From contig CALUYY010000011.1 of the NCBI GenBank assembly GCA_944325155.1, positions 1 to 61,559 on the forward strand: 61,559 nt of DNA, given 5' to 3'. This DNA comes from Candidatus Gastranaerophilales bacterium (GTDB lineage Bacteria > Cyanobacteriota > Vampirovibrionia > Gastranaerophilales > Gastranaerophilaceae). Positions 18,481 to 26,250 of the stretch are shown here, piece by piece. Made by a program: the position numbers and the translations under genes. A model generated the notes under the pieces. That model worked only from the letters and a program-made list of their open reading frames with translations. It searched no databases and was not told the origin of the DNA. The number at the start of each line of letters is the position of its first letter. Position 1 is the stretch's first letter.

Positions 18481-19242
18481 TTAATTCTCCGATAGATATT
18501 TAAAAATAATATTTTGTATTTCTGTTTCAGAAAGGAAATCAACGTTTGTTACTGCGGCATAGCGACGGAAATATTTTATACATTTTCTGACTAATTCGGA
18601 ATTAATATTTTCTGTAACTTCGCCCTTATATTGCTCTATTGCAAGTAATATCCCGGTTATTATTGTTTTATTACCGCAGAATGGTGTATCAAGAATATCT
18701 GCACATATTTGTTGTCCTGTAAATAATATTTGGGTTAAGTGATATGGATCGCTGTGATTTTTATCGTACGTAAGAAAGCCAGCCCACCACAGTCTTGAAA
18801 TTGCATTCATTCTCATAATGTCTTTTTTATTTGAAGAACAGAAAAAGCGTTTTTGGATAGTTTTAACTGTGCCTTCATGTTTATCCTCATCTTCAGGATT
18901 TTTTATCCAGCGGGCTATAACATATTTTTTGTATTTTGTATGACATAAATAGGACCATAAATATCCGTTAGTTGCAACTAACGGTGACAACGTTTTTAAT
19001 GCTTCATATATAAATCTTGTATTAACAATATCCGACTTGTTTTTTTCATCTGTGTTCATATCATTTTTAAAATCCAATTCGCTTGGTAAATTTGCACTAA
19101 TTGTGGATTCTCCGTAATATGGAATATTCGGTAATAAATCCTTTAACTCTACATCTGATGAAGCATAGAAATCAATGTTATTTTTTATATCTGCAAATAA
19201 ATTACCATATACTGTTTCATCAAAATATTTTAAATTAGCCAT
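18481..19242 (-). CDS. DUF6339-type protein of the GHKL defence operon
   Basis: A 253-residue protein whose pattern agrees with DUF6339 as I remember it: an N-terminal helical part, NTRFIYEALKTLSP, LWSYLCHTKY, a basic patch with KRFFCSS, and the NAISRLWWAGFLTYD core, with a helical C terminus. Function is unknown; family members occur beside restriction-type genes. A GGGAG site precedes the ATG at 19242, whose first base is also the last base of the 298-residue gene's stop. It is the last gene of the four-gene minus-strand operon. Assignment to DUF6339 is from memory of the family and needs a profile search. Confidence 0.65.
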   Translation of the reverse strand: MANLKYFDETVYGNLFADIKNNIDFYASSDVELKDLLPNIPYYGESTISANLPSELDFKNDMNTDEKNKSDIVNTRFIYEALKTLSPLVATNGYLWSYLCHTKYKKYVIARWIKNPEDEDKHEGTVKTIQKRFFCSSNKKDIMRMNAISRLWWAGFLTYDKNHSDPYHLTQILFTGQQICADILDTPFCGNKTIITGILLAIEQYKGEVTENINSELVRKCIKYFRRYAAVTNVDFLSETEIQNIIFKYLSEN

Positions 19243-20138
19243 TAATCAATACTCCCTATTTCATTTGAACCGTCAGCTAAACTGCTTAGTGCTTCCTCAA
19301 AATCAATTAATGCAGTTGAAACGATTTCTCCAAGCAGAGAACTTGCAACCGAAGTAATTGATTTATCTTCAAAAGATAATTTCTTTTCTTCTATTTTACG
19401 TTTAATTTGACGGTACCAGCGTTTATCTTCATAAACTGATGGTTTATCAGAGTTTTGTTCATCTGATGCAATATAAAAAAGAGCTTCAGTTAATGCAGGT
19501 AAAACTATTGCTGCTGCTAAATATTTATCTAAAACTTTTTGTGATCTTATTTTTATATAAGATTCGTAAGCTCTTTTATTTAAATGTATATTTATTTTTT
19601 CTGTATCAGTGTCTAAGATCACATCTACGGATTCTTTTAATTCCTCGTTTTTTATAATCTGAAAAATGGATGCAACAGGCCCTTCCAGTTCACTCGAGTC
19701 TAAAGGTAATGAATACCCCGGATGCAGTGCTAATATATCTCCTTTTCTTATATTGAAAATTTGAGATTTAAAGAATAACTCATTCAATTCAGCAGGGTGG
19801 AAATTTTTAATATTATCTGATGCAATAATATACCCCTCTATTGATATCTTTTTTGCTAAATTGTTCTTATTGATACAGATAAGTAGTTCTCTTTTATTAT
19901 CAAATTCAAATATTTCACGATAAGGAGTCCCAACGCTTTGAATTTTAATAATTGCTTTTGCCTTTCCTTCTTTTATAAATTCAGCAAGACTGCTACATTC
20001 AATTTCATATTTAAGGTTTAACTTTAGTAAATCATTATCAATGGAAAAATTTTCCAATATTACATCAAATGTTGAATCGTTATAATCCATATTATTGTTT
20101 ATTAGTACAGGATTTGGAAAATTATTTAGATTTTTCAT
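19242..20138 (-). CDS. Unrecognised 298-residue protein of the GHKL defence operon
   Basis: A 298-residue protein without a domain I can name. The N-terminal ~170 residues look beta-rich, with KAKAIIKIQSVGTPYREIFEF and an IRKGDILALHPGY segment. The C-terminal ~100 residues look helical (AAAIVLPALTEALFYIAS, then RWYRQIKRKIEEKKL). No nuclease, helicase or methylase motif is visible. A GGAGGAAG site precedes its ATG, which overlaps the GHKL stop by one base; the ends of neighbouring genes touch on both sides, so the three proteins are probably made in fixed proportion and may form a complex. Confidence 0.6.
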   Translation of the reverse strand: MKNLNNFPNPVLINNNMDYNDSTFDVILENFSIDNDLLKLNLKYEIECSSLAEFIKEGKAKAIIKIQSVGTPYREIFEFDNKRELLICINKNNLAKKISIEGYIIASDNIKNFHPAELNELFFKSQIFNIRKGDILALHPGYSLPLDSSELEGPVASIFQIIKNEELKESVDVILDTDTEKINIHLNKRAYESYIKIRSQKVLDKYLAAAIVLPALTEALFYIASDEQNSDKPSVYEDKRWYRQIKRKIEEKKLSFEDKSITSVASSLLGEIVSTALIDFEEALSSLADGSNEIGSID

Positions 20139-22063
20139 TATTCAACTTCCTCCATAATATCCATATTTATCAACATTTTTTCTTTGTTTTCAAATGTTAC
20201 AAATATTTCTTTAGCCTCATCTTTTTCAATTACAATAGGTCCGATTTTAGTATTATTACAAGGTGTCGTTTGCTTATCTAGAGTATATTTTTCAACAATA
20301 ATTTTATCGTTTGAATCACCCTCGCCTATTGCTGAAAATGCAATATACAAAGAGTTACAATCTTCAGTCGGGCACAAAATTATTTTATAGAGACCTACAT
20401 CCTGGCTAACGGCAGTTATACGCTGATACTTTATATTAGGATAGGTTGTTAATTTTTTAGTTCCGTTTTGTGGTGAAATACCTTTACTTTTATTTTCATC
20501 TGGATCGTTATATCTCTCTACTTTATTTTTGGGTTTATATTCCGGGAATCTATAAGCTGAATCTGAAGAATTATTTATTAAACTTTCGTCATGGATCTCT
20601 TTGCCTTCATCAGTTCCTGCTACGTCTATGTTTTCATTCATAAATATTTTTTGTAATTTGGGTTTTTCTACGATTTTTATAACCGGTTTTAATTTATCCG
20701 TTCCCGGTTTATTTTCGGACAAATTGCTTAAATCGTCAGGTAAAAATTCCCCGACCCCCGAATCAACACTGTCAGAAATTTCTTCACTGTAAATGTTTGA
20801 TATTGAAAATAAAATTTCATTATCGATTTGTTCAATGTACTTTTGCGCTTGCTTTGCTTCTTCTTTATCTTCTATTCTTTTTGCGTCCCATATATTATGC
20901 TTCGGAGGTTCTGTTTTTCTTAATATTTCATTTAAATTTTTACCCCTAACAATTACGACAGCCGTAAAATTTTGATATGTGCGTTTACCATGCTCCCAAA
21001 CAAGCATCCCCGAAGATCTGAATTTTGCTATTTTTCTTTTATAATCAGGCTTAGATTTAAGATAAATTTCCAAATCGTTTTCATCAATAATTGTTTTATA
21101 AATAACCCCACCTTCAGGAGAAGTTAGTGTTTCATAAAAATTAGATGTTAAAAAAGAATTTGTATTGACATTTTTATACTTTTCAATCAGTACAGGGAGA
21201 GTTTCATTGTTAATAACGTCAGTTTCTACTTTTACAATCAGCTTCTTTTCCTTTATTGCCAAAAGAAAATGATGTAATACCGCTTGAACCAGTTTATCTT
21301 GCCAATCACTATTTTTTTCTATAAATGAATTACAACCGACAATTATTATATCAGTACCATATTTTTTTCTTGCAAACATATCACGAATCGGACAGGCAAT
21401 ATCTTCCGTAATCGGTTTATAGTGTTCATCAGAACGATAATGCCCGATAGCTTGTGTAAGATCTTTTTTATCATTCATAAGCGTAGCTGCTCTTGCTACA
21501 CCTTCCATTGCCTTTTTGTTATCTTTTGCATAAGTATTATAAAAAACAAGACTGAGGTCAGAGCATGCGAACGGAGCATTTTTACCTATACCGTAAGACC
21601 CCCCGGCATCTTCAGATTTATCCGATATACCATCAGAATTTACAAGAGCACTCCATATAGATGATTCCATCATTCCACAATCAGAGCCAATTAATCCCGT
21701 AGTGTTATAATCACTTGCAGATAGCACCTTTATTTGATTTTCTGCAATTACCTTTTCTGCCCTATCCAGAAATTGCATTACCCTTTTATCATTTTTATCT
21801 TGCCAAAAACTTTTACCACCTTTTAAATATTCAGAATATTCACGTAAAAACGGATGCTCTTCTTTTGTGATCGTGGCTAATTTAAATTCAACAGTTACGG
21901 GTTCACAGGAATCAGGATCTTTTGCATCTAATGAATTTTGACATATTTCTCTTGCTAAATTATCAAGTAATTCAGTCCCTTTAAATGTTTCTATACCACT
22001 GTTTGTATAACCTTGCTTTTGCCCGCCGTCTAATTCGGGAAAATCCCATCTTGCATTCGCCAT
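20138..22063 (-). CDS. GHKL ATPase (MutL/MORC-like) of a restriction-type locus
   Basis: A 641-residue protein with a complete GHKL ATP-binding domain at its N terminus: Glu39, Asn43 and Asp46 in REICQNSLDAK, Asp118 in SDYNTTGL and the lid GGSYGIGK at 154-161. Middle residues (~170-400) fit a ribosomal-S5-like transducer. The C-terminal ~240 residues are charged, low-complexity in part (~400-520), and unassigned. MutL/MORC-like ATPases in restriction-modification loci with Vsr have been described as likely DNA clamps. No HATPase/kinase partner domain (HisKA) is present, so it is not a sensor kinase. AAGGAG precedes the ATG. Confidence 0.8.
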   Translation of the reverse strand: MANARWDFPELDGGQKQGYTNSGIETFKGTELLDNLAREICQNSLDAKDPDSCEPVTVEFKLATITKEEHPFLREYSEYLKGGKSFWQDKNDKRVMQFLDRAEKVIAENQIKVLSASDYNTTGLIGSDCGMMESSIWSALVNSDGISDKSEDAGGSYGIGKNAPFACSDLSLVFYNTYAKDNKKAMEGVARAATLMNDKKDLTQAIGHYRSDEHYKPITEDIACPIRDMFARKKYGTDIIIVGCNSFIEKNSDWQDKLVQAVLHHFLLAIKEKKLIVKVETDVINNETLPVLIEKYKNVNTNSFLTSNFYETLTSPEGGVIYKTIIDENDLEIYLKSKPDYKRKIAKFRSSGMLVWEHGKRTYQNFTAVVIVRGKNLNEILRKTEPPKHNIWDAKRIEDKEEAKQAQKYIEQIDNEILFSISNIYSEEISDSVDSGVGEFLPDDLSNLSENKPGTDKLKPVIKIVEKPKLQKIFMNENIDVAGTDEGKEIHDESLINNSSDSAYRFPEYKPKNKVERYNDPDENKSKGISPQNGTKKLTTYPNIKYQRITAVSQDVGLYKIILCPTEDCNSLYIAFSAIGEGDSNDKIIVEKYTLDKQTTPCNNTKIGPIVIEKDEAKEIFVTFENKEKMLINMDIMEEVE

Positions 22064-22072
22064 ATATTCTCC

Positions 22073-22291
22073 TTACAGTTCAAACTTATTCTTTTTTGTG
22101 CTTTTTATAAATTTAGCCTTTGATGCTTTTACTTCCGCTTCGATTGCATTAAAAATTTTTTTAACATCATTTTCTGAATATTCATAATTCCCTGTATTAG
22201 AGCAATTGCCCAGCAATTTTAACATATCTAAAATTTTATTTGTTCTTGCACCTGCAATTCTTTTAAAGCGTTGTCGTCTGGTTTCTTCCAT
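22073..22291 (-). CDS. Small 72-residue protein leading the GHKL operon
   Basis: A 72-residue basic, helical protein (RRQRFKRIAGARTNKILDML, LLGNCSNTGNYEYSENDVKKIF). I do not recognise a named family, but the charge and two-helix layout would suit a small DNA- or RNA-binding regulator. It has a strong AAGGGG site and ends nine bases before the GHKL gene. As first gene, facing dcm across a palindrome, it is a candidate regulator of the locus; this is inference. Confidence 0.65.
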   Translation of the reverse strand: MEETRRQRFKRIAGARTNKILDMLKLLGNCSNTGNYEYSENDVKKIFNAIEAEVKASKAKFIKSTKKNKFEL

Positions 22292-22382
22292 GCAATACCC
22301 CTTTTATTTCATATTAATTATTTTATATATAAAACATTTTGTCAATATTTTGTAAATATATATTAAATTTATATATATAAAG

Positions 22383-22403
22383 CCTATATTTTTCAAATAT
22401 AGG
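22383..22403. promoter_or_regulatory. Palindrome in the divergent dcm/GHKL control region
   Basis: A perfect 9-bp inverted repeat with three-base centre (CCTATATTT-TTC-AAATATAGG) in the 176-base region between the divergent operons. The surrounding DNA is extremely AT-rich with TATATATAAA stretches at 22369-22381, and a TATAAA box lies at 22440-22445 before dcm. It is a likely operator coordinating methyltransferase and effector expression. Confidence 0.5.
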
Positions 22404-22467
22404 GGATTATAAAGAAACTGGCTATTTCTCTATTTTTGATATAAAGTAGATTTAGGAAGATACGGCT

Positions 22468-23556
22468 ATGCATAAAGAAAAGAGCAAAATTAAAGTGTTT
22501 GATTTCTTCTCAGGCTGCGGAGGGACAAGCGAAGGCCTTCGAGAAGCAGGTATGGATATAGTTTTAGGCCTGGATAATAATAAAGAAGCATTAAAAACCT
22601 TTGAAAGGAATATTAAACCGGAATGTGGTACAATACCTGATGATATAACATTGGTAGAAACAACCAGAATTAAAAATATAGTAGATAAATACAGAATTAG
22701 CGGAAATCGTATTTTATTTTGTGGATGTGCACCATGCCAACCGTTTTCAACACAGAATAAAAAACGATTTGATTCAAAAGATGAACGTATAAATCTTTTA
22801 AGTGAGTTTTTAAGGTTTGTAGAAGACTGTCAACCAGATTTTATATTATGTGAAAATGTACCAGGATTGCAAAAAATTGATAAAGACGGTCCTTTACCAA
22901 ATTTTATCAGTAAACTTGAAAGCATGGGCTATCATGTCCCCGTTCCTCAGGTAGTACATGCCGAAGATTATGGTGTGCCACAAAGAAGAAAAAGATTAGT
23001 ATTAATTGCAAGTAAACTCGGTGAATTAACTTATCCTGAGAAAAAATACGGTACAAAGCCAGGATTACTACCATTTAAAACCGTTAGAGACGCTATCGGA
23101 AACGGGCAATATCCTGTATTAAAACACGGAGAAGAATGCAAGGATAAAAAATATGCAAATCACAGATCTGCAGCTTTATCAGAATTAAATTTAGAAAGAA
23201 TACGATGCATAAAAGAGGGGCAAGGCAGAAAAGACTGGCCAGAAGAACTTATGCTTAAATGTCATAAAAAACATGAAGGTCATTCTGATGTATATGGGAG
23301 ACTTGAATGGGACAAGCCGTCCGTTACTTTGACAACAAAATGCACAAATATTTCTAACGGTAGATATGGTCATCCAGAACAGGATAGAGCACTAAGTGTA
23401 AGAGAAGCTGCTAAACTACAAACATTTCCTGATGATTTTGTATTTGAGGGCAATAGTCTTGGGTCTTTAGCAAGACAAGTTGGTAATGCGGTTCCAGTAT
23501 TACTTGCCAAAACTTTTGGAAAAATGTTTATAGAACACAATAAAAAGCATAGCTAA
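22468..23556 (+). CDS. dcm: DNA (cytosine-5) methyltransferase
   Basis: A 362-residue C5 methyltransferase with all key motifs: FFSGCGG at 13-19 (SAM), catalytic Cys90 in GCAPCQPFS, ENV at 129-131, QRRKR at 172-176, and the C-terminal LSVREAAKLQTFPDDF with RQVGNAVP. The target-recognition region (~195-310) is unassigned, so the target is not readable; Vsr next door suggests a Dcm-like CC(A/T)GG-type site. It lacks the N-terminal DNA-binding extension that lets some Dcm enzymes autoregulate. AGGAAG precedes the ATG. It ends convergently with vsr, the stop codons overlapping by four bases. Confidence 0.95.
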   Translation: MHKEKSKIKVFDFFSGCGGTSEGLREAGMDIVLGLDNNKEALKTFERNIKPECGTIPDDITLVETTRIKNIVDKYRISGNRILFCGCAPCQPFSTQNKKRFDSKDERINLLSEFLRFVEDCQPDFILCENVPGLQKIDKDGPLPNFISKLESMGYHVPVPQVVHAEDYGVPQRRKRLVLIASKLGELTYPEKKYGTKPGLLPFKTVRDAIGNGQYPVLKHGEECKDKKYANHRSAALSELNLERIRCIKEGQGRKDWPEELMLKCHKKHEGHSDVYGRLEWDKPSVTLTTKCTNISNGRYGHPEQDRALSVREAAKLQTFPDDFVFEGNSLGSLARQVGNAVPVLLAKTFGKMFIEHNKKHS

Positions 23557-23969
23557 CTGCCTTTTGACATTTCAATAAAATTTATGACTTTCTGCATTGT
23601 CTTTTCAAAATCATTTTTTAGTTCGTGTTCCCAAATTCTGAGGATGTTCCAATTATTTGATTTGTAATATTCTGTTACCAGAGCATCTCTTTTTTGGTTT
23701 CCTGATATTTTATTATCCCAAAATTCAAAATTTGTAGAAGGTGATTTATAATGAATTGGACATTTGTGCCAAAAACATGAATCAATAAAAATTGCCAACT
23801 TGTATTTCTTAATTGCCACATCAGGCTTTCCCTCAAGATCTTTTACATTTTTCCTGAATCTGTAACCAAGTTGCCATAAATAAGTCATAACCTTGTTTTC
23901 AAGTTTGGTATTTTTGCCTTTTACCGCTTGCATGTTTTTATGTCGTTGTTCTTTTGTGTGTCTATCCAT
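23553..23969 (-). CDS. vsr: Very short patch repair endonuclease
   Basis: A 138-residue Vsr nuclease, which nicks T:G mismatches made by deamination of 5-methylcytosine. Landmarks: N-terminal RHTKEQRHKNMQAVKGKNTKLE, catalytic Asp50 in GKPDVAI and FIDSCFWHKCP with His68 and zinc-type cysteines. The position of the second E. coli active-site His holds Asp63. It is usual next to Dcm methylases. There is no Shine-Dalgarno; TAAAAT lies six bases before the ATG, again suggesting a leaderless message. Confidence 0.93.
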   Translation of the reverse strand: MDRHTKEQRHKNMQAVKGKNTKLENKVMTYLWQLGYRFRKNVKDLEGKPDVAIKKYKLAIFIDSCFWHKCPIHYKSPSTNFEFWDNKISGNQKRDALVTEYYKSNNWNILRIWEHELKNDFEKTMQKVINFIEMSKGS

Positions 23970-24064
23970 AAAGAAATTTTAATACAAAATAACAATTATC
24001 GAAAATATCAGTTGATTTTATTTTAACTTCGAGTGATGAATACGACACCTAAAAAGGAGGTCGT

Positions 24065-24235
24065 ATGAGTAAGAGTAAGAAATACAAGATTAAACAAAAA
24101 GATTTTAGGAAGTTAGAAAAATTAGCTGAGCGGATTTATAACACTTCTGTTGTTATTGATTATTTTTGCAGGACGCAACAAGAGATTGAAGAGCTGTATA
24201 ATCTTACTCCAATAGTTGAAAATTTAGAAATTTAG
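24065..24235 (+). CDS. Small 56-residue protein with a perfect Shine-Dalgarno
   Basis: ATG at 24065 opens 56 codons to TAG at 24233. The product is basic at the start (MSKSKKYKIKQKDFRKLEKL) and acidic at the end, predicted as two helices. AGGAGGT lies five bases before the ATG, the best ribosome site in the window, which supports a real gene. No family is recognised. It lies alone between vsr and tRNA-Val. Confidence 0.65.
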   Translation: MSKSKKYKIKQKDFRKLEKLAERIYNTSVVIDYFCRTQQEIEELYNLTPIVENLEI

Positions 24236-24286
24236 AAAAAGTTCTTTTTTTGGCTCAGGGTGGTTAAATTTCAAAAGCAATATAAA

Positions 24287-24309
24287 AAAAGAGGTCATAG
24301 ACCTCTTTT
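24287..24309 (-). terminator. Terminator downstream of tRNA-Val
   Basis: A 10-bp perfect stem (AAAAGAGGTC / GACCTCTTTT) with a 3-base loop. On the minus strand it is followed by a seven-base T run, so it best serves tRNA-Val; on the plus strand it could also end the small gene. Confidence 0.8.
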
Positions 24310-24315
24310 AAATGG

Positions 24316-24388
24316 TGGGCGTTGAGGGATTCGAACCCCCGACCCTCTCCTTGTAAGGGAGACGCTCTACCAGCTGAGCTAAACGCCC
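24316..24388 (-). tRNA. tRNA-Val (TAC)
   Basis: A 73-nt cloverleaf: acceptor GGGCGTT/AACGCCC, anticodon stem TCTCC/GGAGA, loop CTTACAA, anticodon TAC. Unlike the other tRNAs here, a CCA follows directly in the genome (24313-24315). It borders the accessory island on its 3' side and has an unusual repeated leader on its 5' side. Confidence 0.95.
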
Positions 24389-24389
24389 T

Positions 24390-24569
24390 TGTAATTATTC
24401 AGTTTTATCGCGTCTCCCTGCGGGAGACTTTACATTATTAAAAAGCTTTACGCTTTTTAATCAGCCGAGCTAAACACTCTATGAATTATTTGGTTTTAAC
24501 TCATTCCCTTGCGGGAAGTTTTATTTTAAAAAGCTTTACGCTTTTTAAGCAGCTGAGCTAAACGCCCTT
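24390..24569 (-). repeat. Tandem tRNA-Val 5'-end mimics with hairpins in the tRNA leader
   Basis: Two imperfect repeats of 88-91 bases precede tRNA-Val. Each contains a copy of the tRNA 5' end: 24550-24569 is identical to the first 20 bases including the AAG lead-in, and 24462-24480 is a diverged copy. Each copy is followed by an identical 23-nt hairpin (24526-24548 and 24438-24460; stem TTAAAAAGC/GCTTTTTAA) and then a GC-rich hairpin (TTCCC/GGGAA at 24504-24517; GTCTCCC/GGGAGAC at 24412-24428). The rest of the tRNA is absent from both copies. They would be transcribed from the promoter at 24603. Confidence 0.8.
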
Positions 24570-24602
24570 AAAACAAGGAAGCAGCTCCTCATTTCTTTTT
24601 TT

Positions 24603-24660
24603 ATATTACAATCTCAATTTTTATTGTCAAGTTAACTTGAATTATTTTTTATGCTAATAT
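24603..24660. promoter_or_regulatory. Divergent promoters of tRNA-Val and the heptose kinase gene
   Basis: Leftward: -35 TTGACA (24625-24630) and -10 TAATAT (24603-24608), spacer 16, feeding the tRNA-Val leader. Rightward: TTAACT (24632-24637), 17 bases, then an extended -10 TGC-TAATAT (24655-24660), predicting a start within a few bases of the ATG at 24670. A perfect 14-bp palindrome TCAAGTTAACTTGA (24627-24640) lies over both -35 regions. Confidence 0.6.
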
Positions 24661-24669
24661 TTTCTTGCA

Positions 24670-25677
24670 ATGAACAAAACAGAACTTATTAACAATCTGG
24701 ATAAATTAAAAAACGCCAAAATTCTTGTAATCGGCGATTTTGCGATAGATGAAATGGTGTTCGGGCAAACGGAGAGAATTTCAAGGGAAGCGCCCGTTTT
24801 AATTTTGGAGCACACGGAAACAAAAATCATACTGGGTACGGCCTCAAACGCCGCAAACAACATATCTTCCCTAAATTCGGGGAAAGTCGGCGCAATCGGA
24901 GTATACGGGGATGATTATTACGGAAACATTTTAATTGAAGCCTTAAACAGCGCAAAAATAAATACCGATTATATGGTAAAAGACAACAAAAGAAAAACAA
25001 CCACAAAAACAAGAATTTCAGGCTCCTGCTCCCAAAGCGTTACCCAGCAGATAGTAAGAATTGACAGGCAAACAAAAACCCCCGTTGAAGGAGATGTTGA
25101 ACAACAAATAATTGAAAACATAAAAAAAGCGGTTCCGAACTATGACGGCGTTATTTTATCCGATTACCATTTGGGCTGTTTAACGGATAACGTAATCAAA
25201 ACTGCAATTGATACCGCAAAGTTGCACAATAAAATTATTGTTGCGGACATTCAAAAATCAATGGAAAAATACAAAGGTGTTACGGCAATTACTCCCAATC
25301 AGCCCGATACCGAAAAATTTATTTCAAAATTCATCAAAGACGATGAAAGCTTAAAAGAAGCGGGGAAAGAATTAATTGAAAAACTGGGTTTAAAATATCT
25401 TCTTATTACAAGAGGCGAAAACGGCATGGCTGTTTTTGAAAAAGGAAAAGATTTCACTAAAATTCCCGCTTTCAATAAAAAAGAGGTTTTTGACGTAACC
25501 GGTGCGGGCGATACGGTTGTTGCGGCTTTTACATTGGCACTTTGTACAGGGTTCGGCGCAATTGATTCCGCCATTATCGGAAACACAGCCGCAAGCATAG
25601 TAATAAGACATTTTGGCTGCCACACGACAACAGTTGATGAAATAAAGTATGAATTAAGCAATCTTAAGGAGATTTAA
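24670..25677 (+). CDS. hldA: D-glycero-beta-D-manno-heptose-7-phosphate kinase
   Basis: A 335-residue PfkB-family kinase of the RfaE/HldE N-domain type, making heptose 1,7-bisphosphate for LPS core synthesis. Features: ILVIGDFAIDEMVFG start, sugar-binding GTASNAANN, RIDRQTK hinge typical of RfaE, TPNQPD, and DVTGAGD at 275-281 with catalytic Asp281. The C-terminal cytidylyltransferase domain of HldE is absent, so it is the kinase-only form. There is no Shine-Dalgarno before the ATG. It is followed at four bases by DUF4330 and then O-antigen ligase genes, an envelope operon. Confidence 0.92.
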   Translation: MNKTELINNLDKLKNAKILVIGDFAIDEMVFGQTERISREAPVLILEHTETKIILGTASNAANNISSLNSGKVGAIGVYGDDYYGNILIEALNSAKINTDYMVKDNKRKTTTKTRISGSCSQSVTQQIVRIDRQTKTPVEGDVEQQIIENIKKAVPNYDGVILSDYHLGCLTDNVIKTAIDTAKLHNKIIVADIQKSMEKYKGVTAITPNQPDTEKFISKFIKDDESLKEAGKELIEKLGLKYLLITRGENGMAVFEKGKDFTKIPAFNKKEVFDVTGAGDTVVAAFTLALCTGFGAIDSAIIGNTAASIVIRHFGCHTTTVDEIKYELSNLKEI

Positions 25678-25680
25678 TTT

Positions 25681-26250
25681 ATGGATTTTATAAAAAAATT
25701 AAGACCCTTTGATATTATAGTTATTGCTCTTGTCATAATTGCGTTTTTTGTTTTTGTTATAACCCAAACGGGGCACAGAAAAACATCTTCAAAACAAATT
25801 GAAGCGGAAACCAAAGTAGACATTGAAGTTTATTTCAGAGGCGTTGTCATAACAAGTAAAAATTCACCTTTTAAAGAAGGTGAGGAAGCATTTATCACAA
25901 TAAGAAACGTTCCCTATACAAAATTAAGAATTAAAAACACAAGCTATGAAAGAAAAAAAATCATGCTTCCTTTGGGCAATTCTTCAAAAAGTTATCAGAT
26001 TGTAGACGATTTAACCTCGCCTTTTAATTATGATTTTCTTGTTACATTGGAAGATGATGCCAAAATAACCAAAGACGGTGCGGTTGTCGGCGGAAATAAA
26101 ATTAAAATCGGGCTTCCCGTTACCTTAGAAGGAGTTGACTACAAACTTAACGGCGTTGTATCAAATATAACACTTTCAAAACCTGCCGAAGGCAGCATTG
26201 TGGATAAAGATTTGGATGTTGAGGTAAATAAAAACCAGGATGTTCATTAA
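25681..26250 (+). CDS. DUF4330 family membrane-anchored protein
   Basis: A 189-residue protein: one N-terminal membrane helix (residues ~11-27, after LRPFDIIVI) and a periplasmic beta-rich domain. The order fits DUF4330, which is common in cyanobacteria and relatives. Function is unknown. It sits between the heptose kinase and O-antigen ligase genes and overlaps the latter by 11 bases, so a role in LPS or polysaccharide assembly is plausible. Confidence 0.75.
   Translation: MDFIKKLRPFDIIVIALVIIAFFVFVITQTGHRKTSSKQIEAETKVDIEVYFRGVVITSKNSPFKEGEEAFITIRNVPYTKLRIKNTSYERKKIMLPLGNSSKSYQIVDDLTSPFNYDFLVTLEDDAKITKDGAVVGGNKIKIGLPVTLEGVDYKLNGVVSNITLSKPAEGSIVDKDLDVEVNKNQDVH

Noticed and set aside
20138-22063. 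Histidine kinase reading of the GHKL protein
   Set aside because: There is no HisKA helix or His box, and the Asn/Asp spacing with GGSYGIGK lid and long C-terminal part fit MutL/MORC/Hsp90-type ATPases.
15988-24310. Prophage
   Set aside because: No capsid, portal, terminase, tail or lysis gene; content is toxin-antitoxin and restriction-type, so a former integrative element or defence island fits better.
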